This document shows, one piece after another, positions 1-8,108 of a stretch of 21,086 nucleotides of DNA. A program made the translations under genes and the position numbers. Location: NCBI GenBank assembly GCA_021781625.1, contig JAJXWL010000014.1:1-21086 (forward strand), in the 5' to 3' direction. The DNA is from a bacterium. GTDB taxonomy: Bacteria > Spirochaetota > Spirochaetia > JABEVK01. The notes under the pieces were generated by a model. The model was given only the letters and a program-made list of their open reading frames with translations. It did no database searches and was not told the origin of the DNA. The first letter of the stretch is position 1. Every line of letters begins with the position of its first letter.

Positions 1-2
1 CG

Positions 3-971
3 CCAACCACCATTGACTACAGCCGTCAGGCGGGGACTTCCTACAGCGCTGCCGATAAAGCGAAGATGAAAATCTCCCTGGCAATCCCGAGCTGGGAAGT
101 GAAGCTCACCTCGTCCGCTCGTACGATTCAGAATGTCTCAGAATCGTATGTGGCTCCGGCTCCTGTCAGTGCCAATGCCAGCAAGTATGCTGGTGAGACG
201 GTTCTTGGTGTTCGCGTGCATTTCCCCAGCTATGCGATCAACTCGTATGCCGATATCGTACCTCCGTTCGATATCCCCGCTTATGCGACGTTGAAAGGAA
301 ACCAAGAAAAGCCTGGTTCTCAATTTGATGGTTATGGCGTTCTTAAGAATGTCGGTGTCATTAAAGCGATTCAGGTGAATGTTCTGGGGCGGAATTATCC
401 CGAAGGTTTGTCACTTCTTCTTTCAAACCAGGATGGCGATGTACAAGATATCTTCATCGGCTATCTGAACTTTGACGGTTGGAAGTCGCTTCAGTGGGAT
501 AACCCCGACTATCAGTCACAGGTACGCGATCGCGACTTGACCGTTAGTCCTTTGTATCCCCACGATGAGCCTTTCATTAAGTTGAAAGCGATTCGGATTC
601 ATCGAGACGCCACAGACGAAGGTGGCGATATGGTTTGCTACATCAAGGACATCAAGGTTATTTACGACTTGGCGAACTTGAATAACAACACTGATATTAA
701 CGATGAAGCTGTATGGGGTATCCTTCAACAGCGCGAACAGGCTGCCCGAAACTTCGAGCTGTCTCGTTTAGGGAACGATTTGGTTCTCCGTGCTTTGGAG
801 CAAAAGAAGATGGCTACCGAAACCAATTTCGACCAGCCTTCTAACAGCGCTTCTGGTTCGTCTAGTTCTTCTAACACGTCGTCTACGAGTTCAGGTTCAA
901 CGACAGCTCCTGCCGCAACTGGCACTGCTACAGCACCTGCTACTGGCACCGCTGCTCCTGCTAAGAAGTAA
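3..971 (+). CDS. flaA: Flagellar filament outer layer (sheath) protein FlaA, 3' part
   Basis: This is the C-terminal 322 residues of FlaA, the sheath protein that coats the FlaB core of spirochaete periplasmic flagella. The reading frame is open back to the window edge, so the ATG at 66 is an internal Met; the signal peptide and N-terminus lie outside. Family features include the AGTS/SLAI..WEV stretch near the start, a jelly-roll-like middle with ADIVPPFDIPAY, and the YIKDIKVIYDLA strand, followed by a helical section rich in Glu/Arg. Unusually, the last ~42 residues (after NFDQP) are a low-complexity tail, first Ser/Thr, then Ala/Pro/Thr-Gly repeats, ending in KK. It is followed at once by a strong terminator. 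Identification rests on recognised family sequence; the role of the tail is unknown. Confidence 0.9.
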   Translation, partial: PTTIDYSRQAGTSYSAADKAKMKISLAIPSWEVKLTSSARTIQNVSESYVAPAPVSANASKYAGETVLGVRVHFPSYAINSYADIVPPFDIPAYATLKGNQEKPGSQFDGYGVLKNVGVIKAIQVNVLGRNYPEGLSLLLSNQDGDVQDIFIGYLNFDGWKSLQWDNPDYQSQVRDRDLTVSPLYPHDEPFIKLKAIRIHRDATDEGGDMVCYIKDIKVIYDLANLNNNTDINDEAVWGILQQREQAARNFELSRLGNDLVLRALEQKKMATETNFDQPSNSASGSSSSSNTSSTSSGSTTAPAATGTATAPATGTAAPAKK

Positions 972-998
972 TTTAGCGATTACAAGCAGACTTGGATG

Positions 999-1029
999 AA
1001 AAAACCGCCCTTTTGGGGCGGTTTTTTTT
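999..1029. terminator. Bidirectional Rho-independent terminator
   Basis: The hairpin CCGCCC / GGGCGG (1005-1010 with 1016-1021) has a 5-nt loop and is flanked by an A-tract on the left and a T-tract on the right, so it works on both strands. It lies 28 bases after the flaA stop and 22 bases past the stop of the convergent lipoprotein gene. Confidence 0.92.
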
Positions 1030-1050
1030 ATTCGTGCTTAAGAATGTCGC

Positions 1051-1215
1051 CTAGTCATCGTCATGATGGTGGTGTTCACGGGCGTGAAAGGCATGATCAT
1101 GATCGCGTTCACCTCGCCAGCCGGCAGGCCATAAAACGACACAGCTTGAAAGCAAGGACAGGAGGATAACCAGAAAGCTGGCCTTGGCAAGTCGCTGAGG
1201 AATTTTGTTCTTCAT
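1051..1215 (-). CDS. Small His-rich lipoprotein (54 aa)
   Basis: A short leftward gene with an AAGGAGA ribosome site (1224-1230) eight bases before its ATG. The 54-residue product starts MKNKIPQRLAK, continues with a hydrophobic stretch (about residues 13-22) and reaches a lipobox LSSC with Cys25, so it should be a lipid-anchored envelope protein processed by Lgt and LspA. The mature part is only 30 residues: a WPAGWRGER segment, then a His/Asp tail with HDHD, a run of four His and three final Asp (8 His in the last 17 residues). Such tails bind divalent metals in other proteins; metal binding here is inference. It shares the terminator with flaA and diverges from the methyltransferase gene. 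I know no family for it. Confidence 0.75.
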   Translation of the reverse strand: MKNKIPQRLAKASFLVILLSLLSSCVVLWPAGWRGERDHDHAFHAREHHHHDDD

Positions 1216-1327
1216 TAAAGAGATCTCCTTGAGTCTAACTTAACATTTTGCTTGAGAGGTGTCATTCTTTTCTTGCTACTTTGCTTAGGTTTTGATTTTC
1301 GGGTAAAGTTAACGACGGAGGTGGGGT

Positions 1328-2068
1328 GTGAAGGGCCGAGTTTGGTTGGCGGGGAGTGGTCCGGGGGATCCAGGGCTTGTGACGCTTCGTTTAGCTGAAG
1401 TTCTTAAGTCAGCCGAGGTGATTGTCTATGATCGGCTTGTTTCTCCAGAAATTCTTGCTATGGCAGGCGAAAAGGCTCGTCGTATTTTTGTAGGTAAGCG
1501 AACCGACTCCCATGAAAAATCTCAACAGGAAATCAACGAGATTTTAATTGAAGAGGCTCAAAAGGGGTACCAGGTGGTGCGTCTAAAAGGGGGGGATCCC
1601 TTTGTGTTTGGCCGCGGGGGCGAAGAACTTGCCGACCTTTTAGCGTCCGGCATCCCGTGTGAAGTCATTCCTGGTATTACTTCGGCAATTGCCGTTCCCG
1701 AGTATGCGGGAATTCCTGTAACCTTTCGTCAATTGAGTCGATCTTTTCATGTCTTTACCGGGCACACCGCCGAAGTAGGGGTCCCTGACTTTGACTATGA
1801 GGCGATGGCACGGCTAGGGGGAACGTTAATCTTTTTAATGGCCACTTCAAACGCCGAAGAAATCTGTCAAGGGTTAATAAATGGGGGAATGAAGCCTGAA
1901 ATGCCTTCAGCGGTTTTGCGCTCGGCTTTACCGGGTGACGAGGTGAGGCGCATCACCACAGTGCAAGACCTGCCGGCACTGTTGCTCAGGGAGCAAATTG
2001 GCGCACCCGCTGTCATTGTTATCGGCGAGGTTGTCAGTTTAAGCTCAGAATTAACCTGGCGAAATTAA
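1328..2068 (+). CDS. cobA: Uroporphyrinogen-III C-methyltransferase (SUMT)
   Basis: Transfers two methyl groups from S-adenosylmethionine to uroporphyrinogen III, giving precorrin-2 for sirohaem or cobalamin. The start is GTG at 1328, with GGAGGTGGGG just upstream. The 246 residues match a stand-alone SUMT in length. Family signatures are GPGDPGLVTLRL at the N-terminus, VYDRLVS, the SAM-site VRLKGGDPFVFGRGGEE, PGITSAIA and AGIPVTFR. No CysG-type dehydrogenase/chelatase domain is attached and no other tetrapyrrole gene is in the window, so which end product it serves cannot be told. It is probably transcribed alone: the spacer to lgt has its own promoter-like sequence. Confidence 0.93.
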   Translation: MKGRVWLAGSGPGDPGLVTLRLAEVLKSAEVIVYDRLVSPEILAMAGEKARRIFVGKRTDSHEKSQQEINEILIEEAQKGYQVVRLKGGDPFVFGRGGEELADLLASGIPCEVIPGITSAIAVPEYAGIPVTFRQLSRSFHVFTGHTAEVGVPDFDYEAMARLGGTLIFLMATSNAEEICQGLINGGMKPEMPSAVLRSALPGDEVRRITTVQDLPALLLREQIGAPAVIVIGEVVSLSSELTWRN

Positions 2069-2076
2069 GTTACGGC

Positions 2077-2106
2077 TTTACAAGATTGTTCATAAATGCA
2101 TAGAAT
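2077..2106 (+). promoter_or_regulatory. Candidate sigma-70 promoter for lgt
   Basis: TTTACA (2077-2082), an 18-base spacer and TAGAAT (2101-2106) lie 37 bases before the lgt start codon. Read by eye; no transcript data. Confidence 0.4.
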
Positions 2107-2143
2107 CGCTTTGGAAGCATAGATTGTTTGTGGAGGTTTTGCC

Positions 2144-3022
2144 TTGTTTCCCATACACCTGAATATCCCTCAATTAGGCATATTTATTCCCTATTATGAG
2201 GGCTTGTACTACCTCATTTCATTCCTAGTTGCCTACCTGTACGCAGCAAAACGGTTCAAAAAATTTGGACTCAGTGTCGAGACCCTGCAAAACAGCTTCG
2301 TTTGGATCATCATTGGTGCGGTGCTTTTAGCCCGGACATTTCACTTTGTCTTTTGGGATTTAAAAACTCTTACTTCTGACCCTGCCATTTTTCTTCAGTT
2401 TTGGGGCGGCGGTTACAGTATTACCGGCGGTCTGTTAGGCGGCTTTCTTGGTGGCTGGGGCTATTACCACTGGAAAAAGCAAAATTTTTGGAAGGTTTTT
2501 GCTGTTGCTTCACCTGCAGTCTTTTTAGGACAGGCTGTGGGTCGGGTTGGTTGCTTTCTTAACGGCGATGCTTGGGGCATTCCGACTAATCTTCCTTGGG
2601 GTATTCGAGAACCCAAGTATGGGCATGATCTTTTTGGCCTTCAGTTAAATACTCAGTACCCTAGTCCTGCTTGGACGTGGTCGGTTAGCCAAGGCTTCAC
2701 CAAACCGGACAGCTTAGTCACCGTCCCGCTACACCCAACGCAATTATATGAGTCTTTGGGTGACTTGGGTTTGATGGTTTTAGCAATTTTGTTAGTCAAC
2801 TCCCTCGCCAAACAAGGAAAAAATTGGTACCGAGTCGCTCTTTTTCATCTGGGGGGCTATTCGTTGTTGAGGTTTGGCTTAGAGTTCCTTCATGGCGACC
2901 GAGATGTTACGGTGTGGGCTGATATGACCTCCTTACAGATTAACCTGGTCATCTTTGGCGTGCTTTGTCTCACGGCATTTTTCCTTACAGGAAGAAAAGA
3001 GAAAACTCTTCGCCCTTCGTGA
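2144..3022 (+). CDS. lgt: Prolipoprotein diacylglyceryl transferase
   Basis: Membrane enzyme that moves diacylglycerol from phosphatidylglycerol to the lipobox Cys of prolipoproteins, the first step of lipoprotein maturation. The start is TTG at 2144, with TGGAGG eight to twelve bases before it; this gives the usual short N-terminus before the first helix. The 292 residues contain about seven hydrophobic segments, the Lgt signature GRVGCFLNGD (Gly133 onward, including the essential Arg), a Gly-rich GGGYSITGGLLGG loop, and HPTQLYES (His197). The protein would mature the lipoproteins in this window. The LysM gene follows 47 bases downstream, so the two may be co-transcribed. Confidence 0.95.
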   Translation: MFPIHLNIPQLGIFIPYYEGLYYLISFLVAYLYAAKRFKKFGLSVETLQNSFVWIIIGAVLLARTFHFVFWDLKTLTSDPAIFLQFWGGGYSITGGLLGGFLGGWGYYHWKKQNFWKVFAVASPAVFLGQAVGRVGCFLNGDAWGIPTNLPWGIREPKYGHDLFGLQLNTQYPSPAWTWSVSQGFTKPDSLVTVPLHPTQLYESLGDLGLMVLAILLVNSLAKQGKNWYRVALFHLGGYSLLRFGLEFLHGDRDVTVWADMTSLQINLVIFGVLCLTAFFLTGRKEKTLRPS

Positions 3023-3069
3023 GCCTGCCGAGGTTAAGTTTCACCCAGTCATAAACCGAAACTAAAGTC

Positions 3070-3768
3070 ATGGTGATCCGAAAGTTTCTTCTCTCGGTCA
3101 TGACTTTGGCCATGGTATCCCTGGCTGGCTTCGCTGACCCCTTACCCTATGTTGTGACCGCTAAGGACACCTTAGAAAGTATTGTTCAAAAAACAGGGGT
3201 TCCGTGGACATTTTTAAAAAAAAGCAACCCTGGTCTTGAAAGAACAGCTTTAGCAGAGGGAACCAAACTCGTCGTACCCGAAGCTTATCAAGTTAAACCT
3301 GGGGATACCTTTTATTCTTTGGGCCGCCGGTGGAAAATTTCGCCTTCGCAATTGATGGCCTGGAACGCAATCTCGTCACCCCAACAATTGGTCGCGGGAT
3401 CAATTTTGTATATTCCCCCCCAAAAGCTCAATTCCGACTTGCATTGGCCTGAAACTGTGGTTCCTCAAGGTCCCGAAGGACTTTTGAAAATGGCACAGTT
3501 TCCCGTGCGAAAAGGATATTTTTATTCAGTTTGCAATGGTACTGTTCTGTATAAAGGGGACTATGCGGGGCTTGGGCCTGTAATTTTAATCGAAAATGAG
3601 AAAAATCTTGTCTTTGCGTTTGGAAATTTTCAACAAAGTGAGGTAAAATACGGCGAGAATGTCAAAAAAGGTCAAAAGCTGGGGACTCTTTCGAGTCAAA
3701 TGGGTTTGATTTTTTTTGTTTCCCAAAAGGGCAAGCCCTTGGATCCATTTCAGGGAGGTTTTTGGTAA
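3070..3768 (+). CDS. Secreted LysM protein with degenerate M23 (LytM) domain, NlpD-like
   Basis: The 232-residue product has a signal peptide (about 1-22, with no clear lipobox), two LysM peptidoglycan-binding modules (about 27-70 and 73-116) and a C-terminal M23/LytM fold (about 147-228) recognisable from NGTVLYKGDYAGLG, GENVKKGQKLG and GKPLDP. The zinc ligands of active M23 peptidases are missing: the usual HxH near the end is replaced by LIFFV and the YAH segment by FAFGN. It is therefore probably a wall-binding regulator rather than an enzyme, as EnvC and NlpD are for amidases. No good ribosome site precedes the ATG. It lies between lgt and a group-2 sigma gene, an arrangement like nlpD-rpoS. 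Confidence 0.85.
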   Translation: MVIRKFLLSVMTLAMVSLAGFADPLPYVVTAKDTLESIVQKTGVPWTFLKKSNPGLERTALAEGTKLVVPEAYQVKPGDTFYSLGRRWKISPSQLMAWNAISSPQQLVAGSILYIPPQKLNSDLHWPETVVPQGPEGLLKMAQFPVRKGYFYSVCNGTVLYKGDYAGLGPVILIENEKNLVFAFGNFQQSEVKYGENVKKGQKLGTLSSQMGLIFFVSQKGKPLDPFQGGFW

Positions 3769-3774
3769 TTTGAT

Positions 3775-3803
3775 TTGACGGTTCGGAAGAAGCAAGGTAA
3801 CGT
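3775..3803 (+). promoter_or_regulatory. Candidate promoter for the sigma factor gene
   Basis: TTGACG (3775-3780), a 17-base spacer and TAACGT (3798-3803) sit in the 56-base gap between the LysM gene and the sigma gene. The -10 element is weak. Confidence 0.35.
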
Positions 3804-3824
3804 TAAAAAACAACAGGGGTAGTC

Positions 3825-4820
3825 ATGCGTGTGAGCGAAAGTGTCCTGGATGCCGAAGACCAAAAATATTTAATGAATGAACTTGATTCGAACAATCCGG
3901 ATAATAGTGAATCTGATCCGTTATCCCTATATTTGAAGCAAATCTCAAGATTCCCCTTGCTCAATGTTTTTCAAGAGCAAGAAATTGGCGAGTGTATCAA
4001 AAAGGCGAAGGGAGAGCTGAAACGGGTTGTGGCTACCAAAGAGGTCGATTCTGCAGACCCCGTTCTGCAGAATCAAATCACGGCTTTGGAACAAGAACTC
4101 TTGGTTTTGAAAAATCGTATGATTAACGCAAACTTGCGTTTGGTCGTCTCGATTGCCAAAAAGTATCAACATCGTGGTCTTACGCTTCTTGATTTGATTG
4201 ATGAAGGCAATATTGGGTTGATCGAAGCCGTTGAACGCTTTGACTATACCAAGGGGTGCAGGTTTTCAACGTACGGAACCTGGTGGATTCGTCAGGCGAT
4301 TATTAAATCGTTGGCGGACAAAGGTCGGGTGATCCGCATCCCCATTCATATGCTCAATACCATCAAGAAATGCTACTTTGTGGCCAAGCATTTGACTCAA
4401 GAGCTAGGTCGAGATCCTTCGAGTGAAGAATTAGCCGAGTATATGAACCTCACTGAGGACAAAATCAAAGAGATTCTTAAAATTTCCCAAGAAACGACCT
4501 CGTTGGATGGGACGGTTGACGATGACAGCGTTACGAGGTTGTCTGATCTCATCCGCGACGAATCGACTCAAGAGCCGTTCGACAATGTCTTTTCTTTGAC
4601 GTTGCAAGATACCTTGGGCTCGGTCCTAGAACAGCTGAGTGAACGCGAAATGCGGATTTTGCAGTTGCGTTTTGGTTTGGGGGGTGAAGCTCCGTTGACC
4701 CTTGAAGAAACTGGCAAACTTTTGGGTATAACTCGTGAGCGAGTTCGCCAGATTCAAGAAAAAGCAATCACAAAGCTAAGAGGCCTACGAACAATTCGGG
4801 AACTTCAGGAGTTTGTTTAA
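3825..4820 (+). CDS. Sigma-70 factor, group 2 (RpoD/RpoS-like)
   Basis: RNA polymerase sigma subunit of 331 residues. It shows region 1.2 (DPLSLYLKQISRFPLL, about 31-46), region 2 (NANLRLVVSIAKKYQHRG, LLDLIDEGNIGLI, RFSTYGTWWIRQAI), region 3 (IRIPIHM onward) and region 4 (SEREMRILQLRFGL, then the helix-turn-helix LTLEETGKLLGITRERVRQI). Region 1.1 and the large non-conserved insert of a primary RpoD are absent, and the short acidic N-terminus fits an alternative, stress-type group 2 factor. AGGGG precedes the ATG. The upstream neighbour is the NlpD-like gene. Whether it is functionally an RpoS cannot be read from sequence; it could also be a group 2 factor with a different regulon. Confidence 0.92.
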   Translation: MRVSESVLDAEDQKYLMNELDSNNPDNSESDPLSLYLKQISRFPLLNVFQEQEIGECIKKAKGELKRVVATKEVDSADPVLQNQITALEQELLVLKNRMINANLRLVVSIAKKYQHRGLTLLDLIDEGNIGLIEAVERFDYTKGCRFSTYGTWWIRQAIIKSLADKGRVIRIPIHMLNTIKKCYFVAKHLTQELGRDPSSEELAEYMNLTEDKIKEILKISQETTSLDGTVDDDSVTRLSDLIRDESTQEPFDNVFSLTLQDTLGSVLEQLSEREMRILQLRFGLGGEAPLTLEETGKLLGITRERVRQIQEKAITKLRGLRTIRELQEFV

Positions 4821-4853
4821 CGGGTTTCCGTCTAAGGATGTTGCCTTAAAATG

Positions 4854-5648
4854 TTAAGGAGCGAGCTTCTGCCATAAGCAGAAAAAGAGGGGGCCTTGAC
4901 CCTGGTGGGTGTCTGGAAGGATCAAATACCCCCAACTTTGGCGCTCACCGATAGCCTGGGAGAGGGGCACTTCAGCCCATCGACCAGGCCTTTTTTTTTG
5001 AAATTTTTCTAGAGCCCCTTGGTTTTCTTCAGGTGAGACAGAGCAAGTGGCATAAAGAACAAAGCCGCCAGTTTTGACGGTCTCGAGAGCACTACAAAGC
5101 AGGGCGACAGCTTGTTGAGCAAGGGCTTTTGTCCGGTGCGGTGACCATAGTTCCAGATGTTTGGGCGAGTGCAAAACATGACGCTCACTCGAGCAGGGCG
5201 CATCTAAAAGAACCGCATCATAGATTTCCTTTTGATACAGACCCCAACGGGTGGCATCTTTGCCCGTGACACTCACAGAGCCTTGCCAAATTTCGGGTAA
5301 ATGATCACGGAGAACTCTTTTTAGTCTTTCGCGGCGTGCCGAGCTTAGCTCATTCGATACTAAGCTACCTTGACCCCTGAGTTTTTGGGCCAAGACCAGA
5401 GTTTTGCCCCCTGGTGCCGCACACAGGTCCAAGACTTTGTCCCCCGGCGAGACGGGAAGCAGTTCTGCGGCCAGGCGAGAGGCTGTATCGAGATAATAGG
5501 GCTGAAGCAAAACACCTTCACCCATCCCTTGGGGGGCACTTTCTTGAAGTAAAGCTTCGCGGAGGCGGGGCCATCGCTCGCCCCACACAGCAGAATAAAA
5601 TCGTTCAAAAGCTTTTCCCCCTTTTTTGGGAAAATCAGGTTCCTCCAC
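4854..5648 (-). CDS. RsmB/NOP2/Sun-family RNA (cytosine-5) methyltransferase
   Basis: S-adenosylmethionine-dependent RNA m5C methyltransferase of 264 residues. The SAM-binding motif I is LDLCAAPGGKT (about 73-83); motif IV is DAPCSSE with Cys152; motif VI is TCSVSPEEN with the catalytic Cys202. The N-terminal NusB-like domain of E. coli RsmB is absent, so the product is the compact catalytic form and the rRNA or tRNA target is unknown. I take the GTG at 5648 as start because GAAGGAA lies about nine bases before it. The gene converges on the sigma gene (33 bases between stops) and diverges from the HAD gene with only 35 bases between start codons, so each promoter must extend into the other gene or be very compact. 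Confidence 0.88.
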   Translation of the reverse strand: MEEPDFPKKGGKAFERFYSAVWGERWPRLREALLQESAPQGMGEGVLLQPYYLDTASRLAAELLPVSPGDKVLDLCAAPGGKTLVLAQKLRGQGSLVSNELSSARRERLKRVLRDHLPEIWQGSVSVTGKDATRWGLYQKEIYDAVLLDAPCSSERHVLHSPKHLELWSPHRTKALAQQAVALLCSALETVKTGGFVLYATCSVSPEENQGALEKFQKKRPGRWAEVPLSQAIGERQSWGYLILPDTHQGQGPLFFCLWQKLAP

Positions 5649-5683
5649 TGGACGGATTCCTTCAAAATTTGGTATCAGAAGCT

Positions 5684-6373
5684 ATGCCTCGAATTGTCGC
5701 CGTCATTTTTGACCTAGACGGAACTCTGGTCAATAGCTTGGAGGATATCTCTTCTTCGGTCAACAAGGTTCTTGAAGGCCTGGGTTGTCGTCCCTTGAGT
5801 GTTGGGGAATACCGTCCCCTTGTGGGCTGGGGTTTACGCAAACTCGTTGCGAGCGCCGCCGACCGTTCGTTAACCGAAACTGAAGAAGAAGAGGCCTATC
5901 AGGAAGTGCTTAACCTTTACCGAGAGTTTCCGGTGGTTTATTCTTCTCTTTACGAGGGAATTCCCGAACTTTTGGCACGGTTTTCGAACGTTTTGACCCT
6001 TGGAGTTTTGTCGAATAAGGAACACCTGGTTGCCCAAGCGGTAGTACGAAAATTACTCCCCACCGTTCCTTTTCGTGAGGTTTGGGGGGCGCGTGCTGGT
6101 GTGCCGCACAAACCGGACCCCACAGCCGTGCAGGACATGATCCGCAGTTGGGGCTTGCGACCGGAACAAACGGCGTTTGTGGGGGATTCGGCTGTCGATA
6201 TGCAAACAGCGGTAAACGCAGGGTGTTTGCCCTTAGGGGTAGCCTGGGGTTTTCGTTCGCAAGAAGAATTAGAGAGCTCAGGTGCCGCTGAGATCTTTCA
6301 AACACCGCACCAGCTCAGTAACTGGTTAGAAGAAAATATCCTAGTGAAAAAAGGAGAAGCGCATGACAACTGA
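5684..6373 (+). CDS. HAD-family hydrolase, phosphoglycolate phosphatase-like
   Basis: HAD subfamily IA phosphatase of 229 residues. Motif I is FDLDGTLV near the N-terminus (nucleophile Asp and acid/base Asp), a helical cap follows, then motif II LSNKE, the motif III Lys in HKPDP, and motif IV FVGDSAVDM. The NAGCLPLGVAWGF ending is typical of Gph-type phosphoglycolate phosphatases; other small phosphoester substrates are possible. I chose ATG 5684 because it lies just before IVAVIFDLDGT; the open frame further left (to 5414) runs antisense through the methyltransferase gene and has no HAD character. Its last 11 bases overlap the phosphohexomutase gene, so the two are translationally coupled. 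Confidence 0.85.
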   Translation: MPRIVAVIFDLDGTLVNSLEDISSSVNKVLEGLGCRPLSVGEYRPLVGWGLRKLVASAADRSLTETEEEEAYQEVLNLYREFPVVYSSLYEGIPELLARFSNVLTLGVLSNKEHLVAQAVVRKLLPTVPFREVWGARAGVPHKPDPTAVQDMIRSWGLRPEQTAFVGDSAVDMQTAVNAGCLPLGVAWGFRSQEELESSGAAEIFQTPHQLSNWLEENILVKKGEAHDN

Positions 6374-8108
6374 CGAAATTCGCCAAAAGGCTGCTTTGTA
6401 TGTGGAAAAAGAAACCAACCCTATTTTCCGCTCTGAAGTGGAAAACCTGCTTAAGAACCAAGGAGATGCGGAACTGAGCGATCGGTTCTACACGTCCTTG
6501 AGTTTTGGAACAGGGGGTCTGCGCGGGGTGATTGGTGGTGGTACGAACCGCATGAACCCGTACATGGTGCGCAGTGCCACGCAGGGTTTGGCGAATTATG
6601 TGAATTCTGCCGTTCCCGCTGGGGCGAGTGCCGTTATTGCCCACGATTGCCGTCGGTATTCTGATTTATTTGCCCTTGAAGCCGCTTTGGTACTTTGTGC
6701 CAATGGGATTAAAACCTTCTTGTTCCCTGAGCTGCGACCCACACCGGTCCTTTCGTTTGCCGTGCGCCATTTAAAGGCAACGACAGGCATCGTAGTGACC
6801 GCGAGTCACAATCCTCCTGAATACAACGGCTATAAAGTCTACTGGAACGATGGAGCGCAGGTTTTACCTCCGCACGACGAAGGAATCATTGCCGAGGTTC
6901 AAAAAACCCAGGGCTTTTCGCGGACGATGACGAAAGAAGACGCATTGGCCAAGGGTTTGCTCGTGTATATCAAAGATGAAATTGACGTTCCCTATCAGAC
7001 CATGGTGAAAGCTCAGGCTTTGCGTAAAGAGTTGTTTCAAAAAGAAGGGAAGAATCTCAAGGTTGTTTACACCCCCCTTCATGGAACGGGGGGCACAGAG
7101 TTGCCTGCCATCATGAAAGACTTGGGCGTAAACTTAACCTTGGTGCCCGAACAAGCCATCTACGATGGGAACTTTCCTACGGTAACCTCACCAAACCCCG
7201 AAGAAAAATCTGCCATGGATATGGGACTTGCCCTGTCTGCAAAAATCAATGCCGACCTGCTGTTGGGGACTGACCCTGACGCAGACCGGCTAGGCATTGG
7301 TGTTCCATCGGCCCAAGGGTGGCTTTTGCTCAATGGTAACCAACTTGGGGCACTGTTAGCGGACTATCTTTTCATGACGCTTAAGGAACAGGGCAAGATG
7401 CCTGCCCACCCAGTATTTATCAATAGTATTGTAACGACAGAACTTCATCACTTGATTGCCGCCAAGTATGGTGTCAAAAGCTACAAGGTTTTAACTGGGT
7501 TTAAGTATGTTGGTGAGAAAATTCGTGAGTTCGAGACCTCAAAATCCGGTGAGACCTACCTGTTTGGCACAGAAGAGAGCTATGGCTTTTTAGTGGGTAC
7601 CTCTGTTCGTGATAAAGATGCGATGTCGGCGGCGGCTTTAACCATCGAAATGGCCTTGTATCATCGAAGTCAAGGGCGAACCGTTCTGCAAGCACTCAAT
7701 GCGCTCTACGAGGAGCTGGGGTACTTTCAAGAAATTCAAATTTCAAAAACCTTTAAAGGTCAAACCGGTCTTGAAAAGATGAAGTCGTTTATGACTCGCC
7801 TGAGTCAACAGCCGCCTCAGAGTGTAGGTGGACTCAAACTGGCCAAGATGATCAACTTTAATGATGGCACCTCTAGTTTTCCTGATGGAACCAAGAAAAA
7901 AACCGAAACTTTGGCCTCGAGTAATGTTTTGCAATTCTTTTTGGAAGATGGAAGTTTAGTAACTGTTAGACCCTCGGGAACCGAGCCTAAGATTAAGTTT
8001 TATGCCTCATGCCGCGCTCAAGCAGGACAAAAGCTTGCCGATGCCGAAAAAATCGTATCAGCGAAAGTTGCGGCTATTCGTGCCGAATTGGACAAGTGGA
8101 TTGACTGA
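6363..8108 (+). CDS. Phospho-sugar mutase (phosphoglucomutase/phosphomannomutase, PGM2 type)
   Basis: Cytosolic alpha-D-phosphohexomutase of 581 residues, the long PGM2/PgcA-type form that interconverts glucose-1-phosphate and glucose-6-phosphate (and possibly mannose phosphates). The four family signatures are present: phosphoserine loop TASHNP (Ser148), metal loop DPDADR (Asp304, 306, 308), sugar-binding EESYGFLVG, and phosphate-binding RPSGTEPKIKFY near the C-terminus. Also typical is SFGTGGLRGVIGGGTNRMN near residue 50. AAGGAG lies five to ten bases before the ATG. It overlaps the HAD gene by 11 bases and the exonuclease gene by one (TGATG), so the three form one operon. Confidence 0.93.
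   Translation: MTTDEIRQKAALYVEKETNPIFRSEVENLLKNQGDAELSDRFYTSLSFGTGGLRGVIGGGTNRMNPYMVRSATQGLANYVNSAVPAGASAVIAHDCRRYSDLFALEAALVLCANGIKTFLFPELRPTPVLSFAVRHLKATTGIVVTASHNPPEYNGYKVYWNDGAQVLPPHDEGIIAEVQKTQGFSRTMTKEDALAKGLLVYIKDEIDVPYQTMVKAQALRKELFQKEGKNLKVVYTPLHGTGGTELPAIMKDLGVNLTLVPEQAIYDGNFPTVTSPNPEEKSAMDMGLALSAKINADLLLGTDPDADRLGIGVPSAQGWLLLNGNQLGALLADYLFMTLKEQGKMPAHPVFINSIVTTELHHLIAAKYGVKSYKVLTGFKYVGEKIREFETSKSGETYLFGTEESYGFLVGTSVRDKDAMSAAALTIEMALYHRSQGRTVLQALNALYEELGYFQEIQISKTFKGQTGLEKMKSFMTRLSQQPPQSVGGLKLAKMINFNDGTSSFPDGTKKKTETLASSNVLQFFLEDGSLVTVRPSGTEPKIKFYASCRAQAGQKLADAEKIVSAKVAAIRAELDKWID

Noticed and set aside
5414..5683. N-terminal extension of the HAD phosphatase frame (90 extra residues).
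   Set aside because: It runs antisense through the start of the methyltransferase gene and lacks any HAD features; ATG 5684 gives the normal family start.
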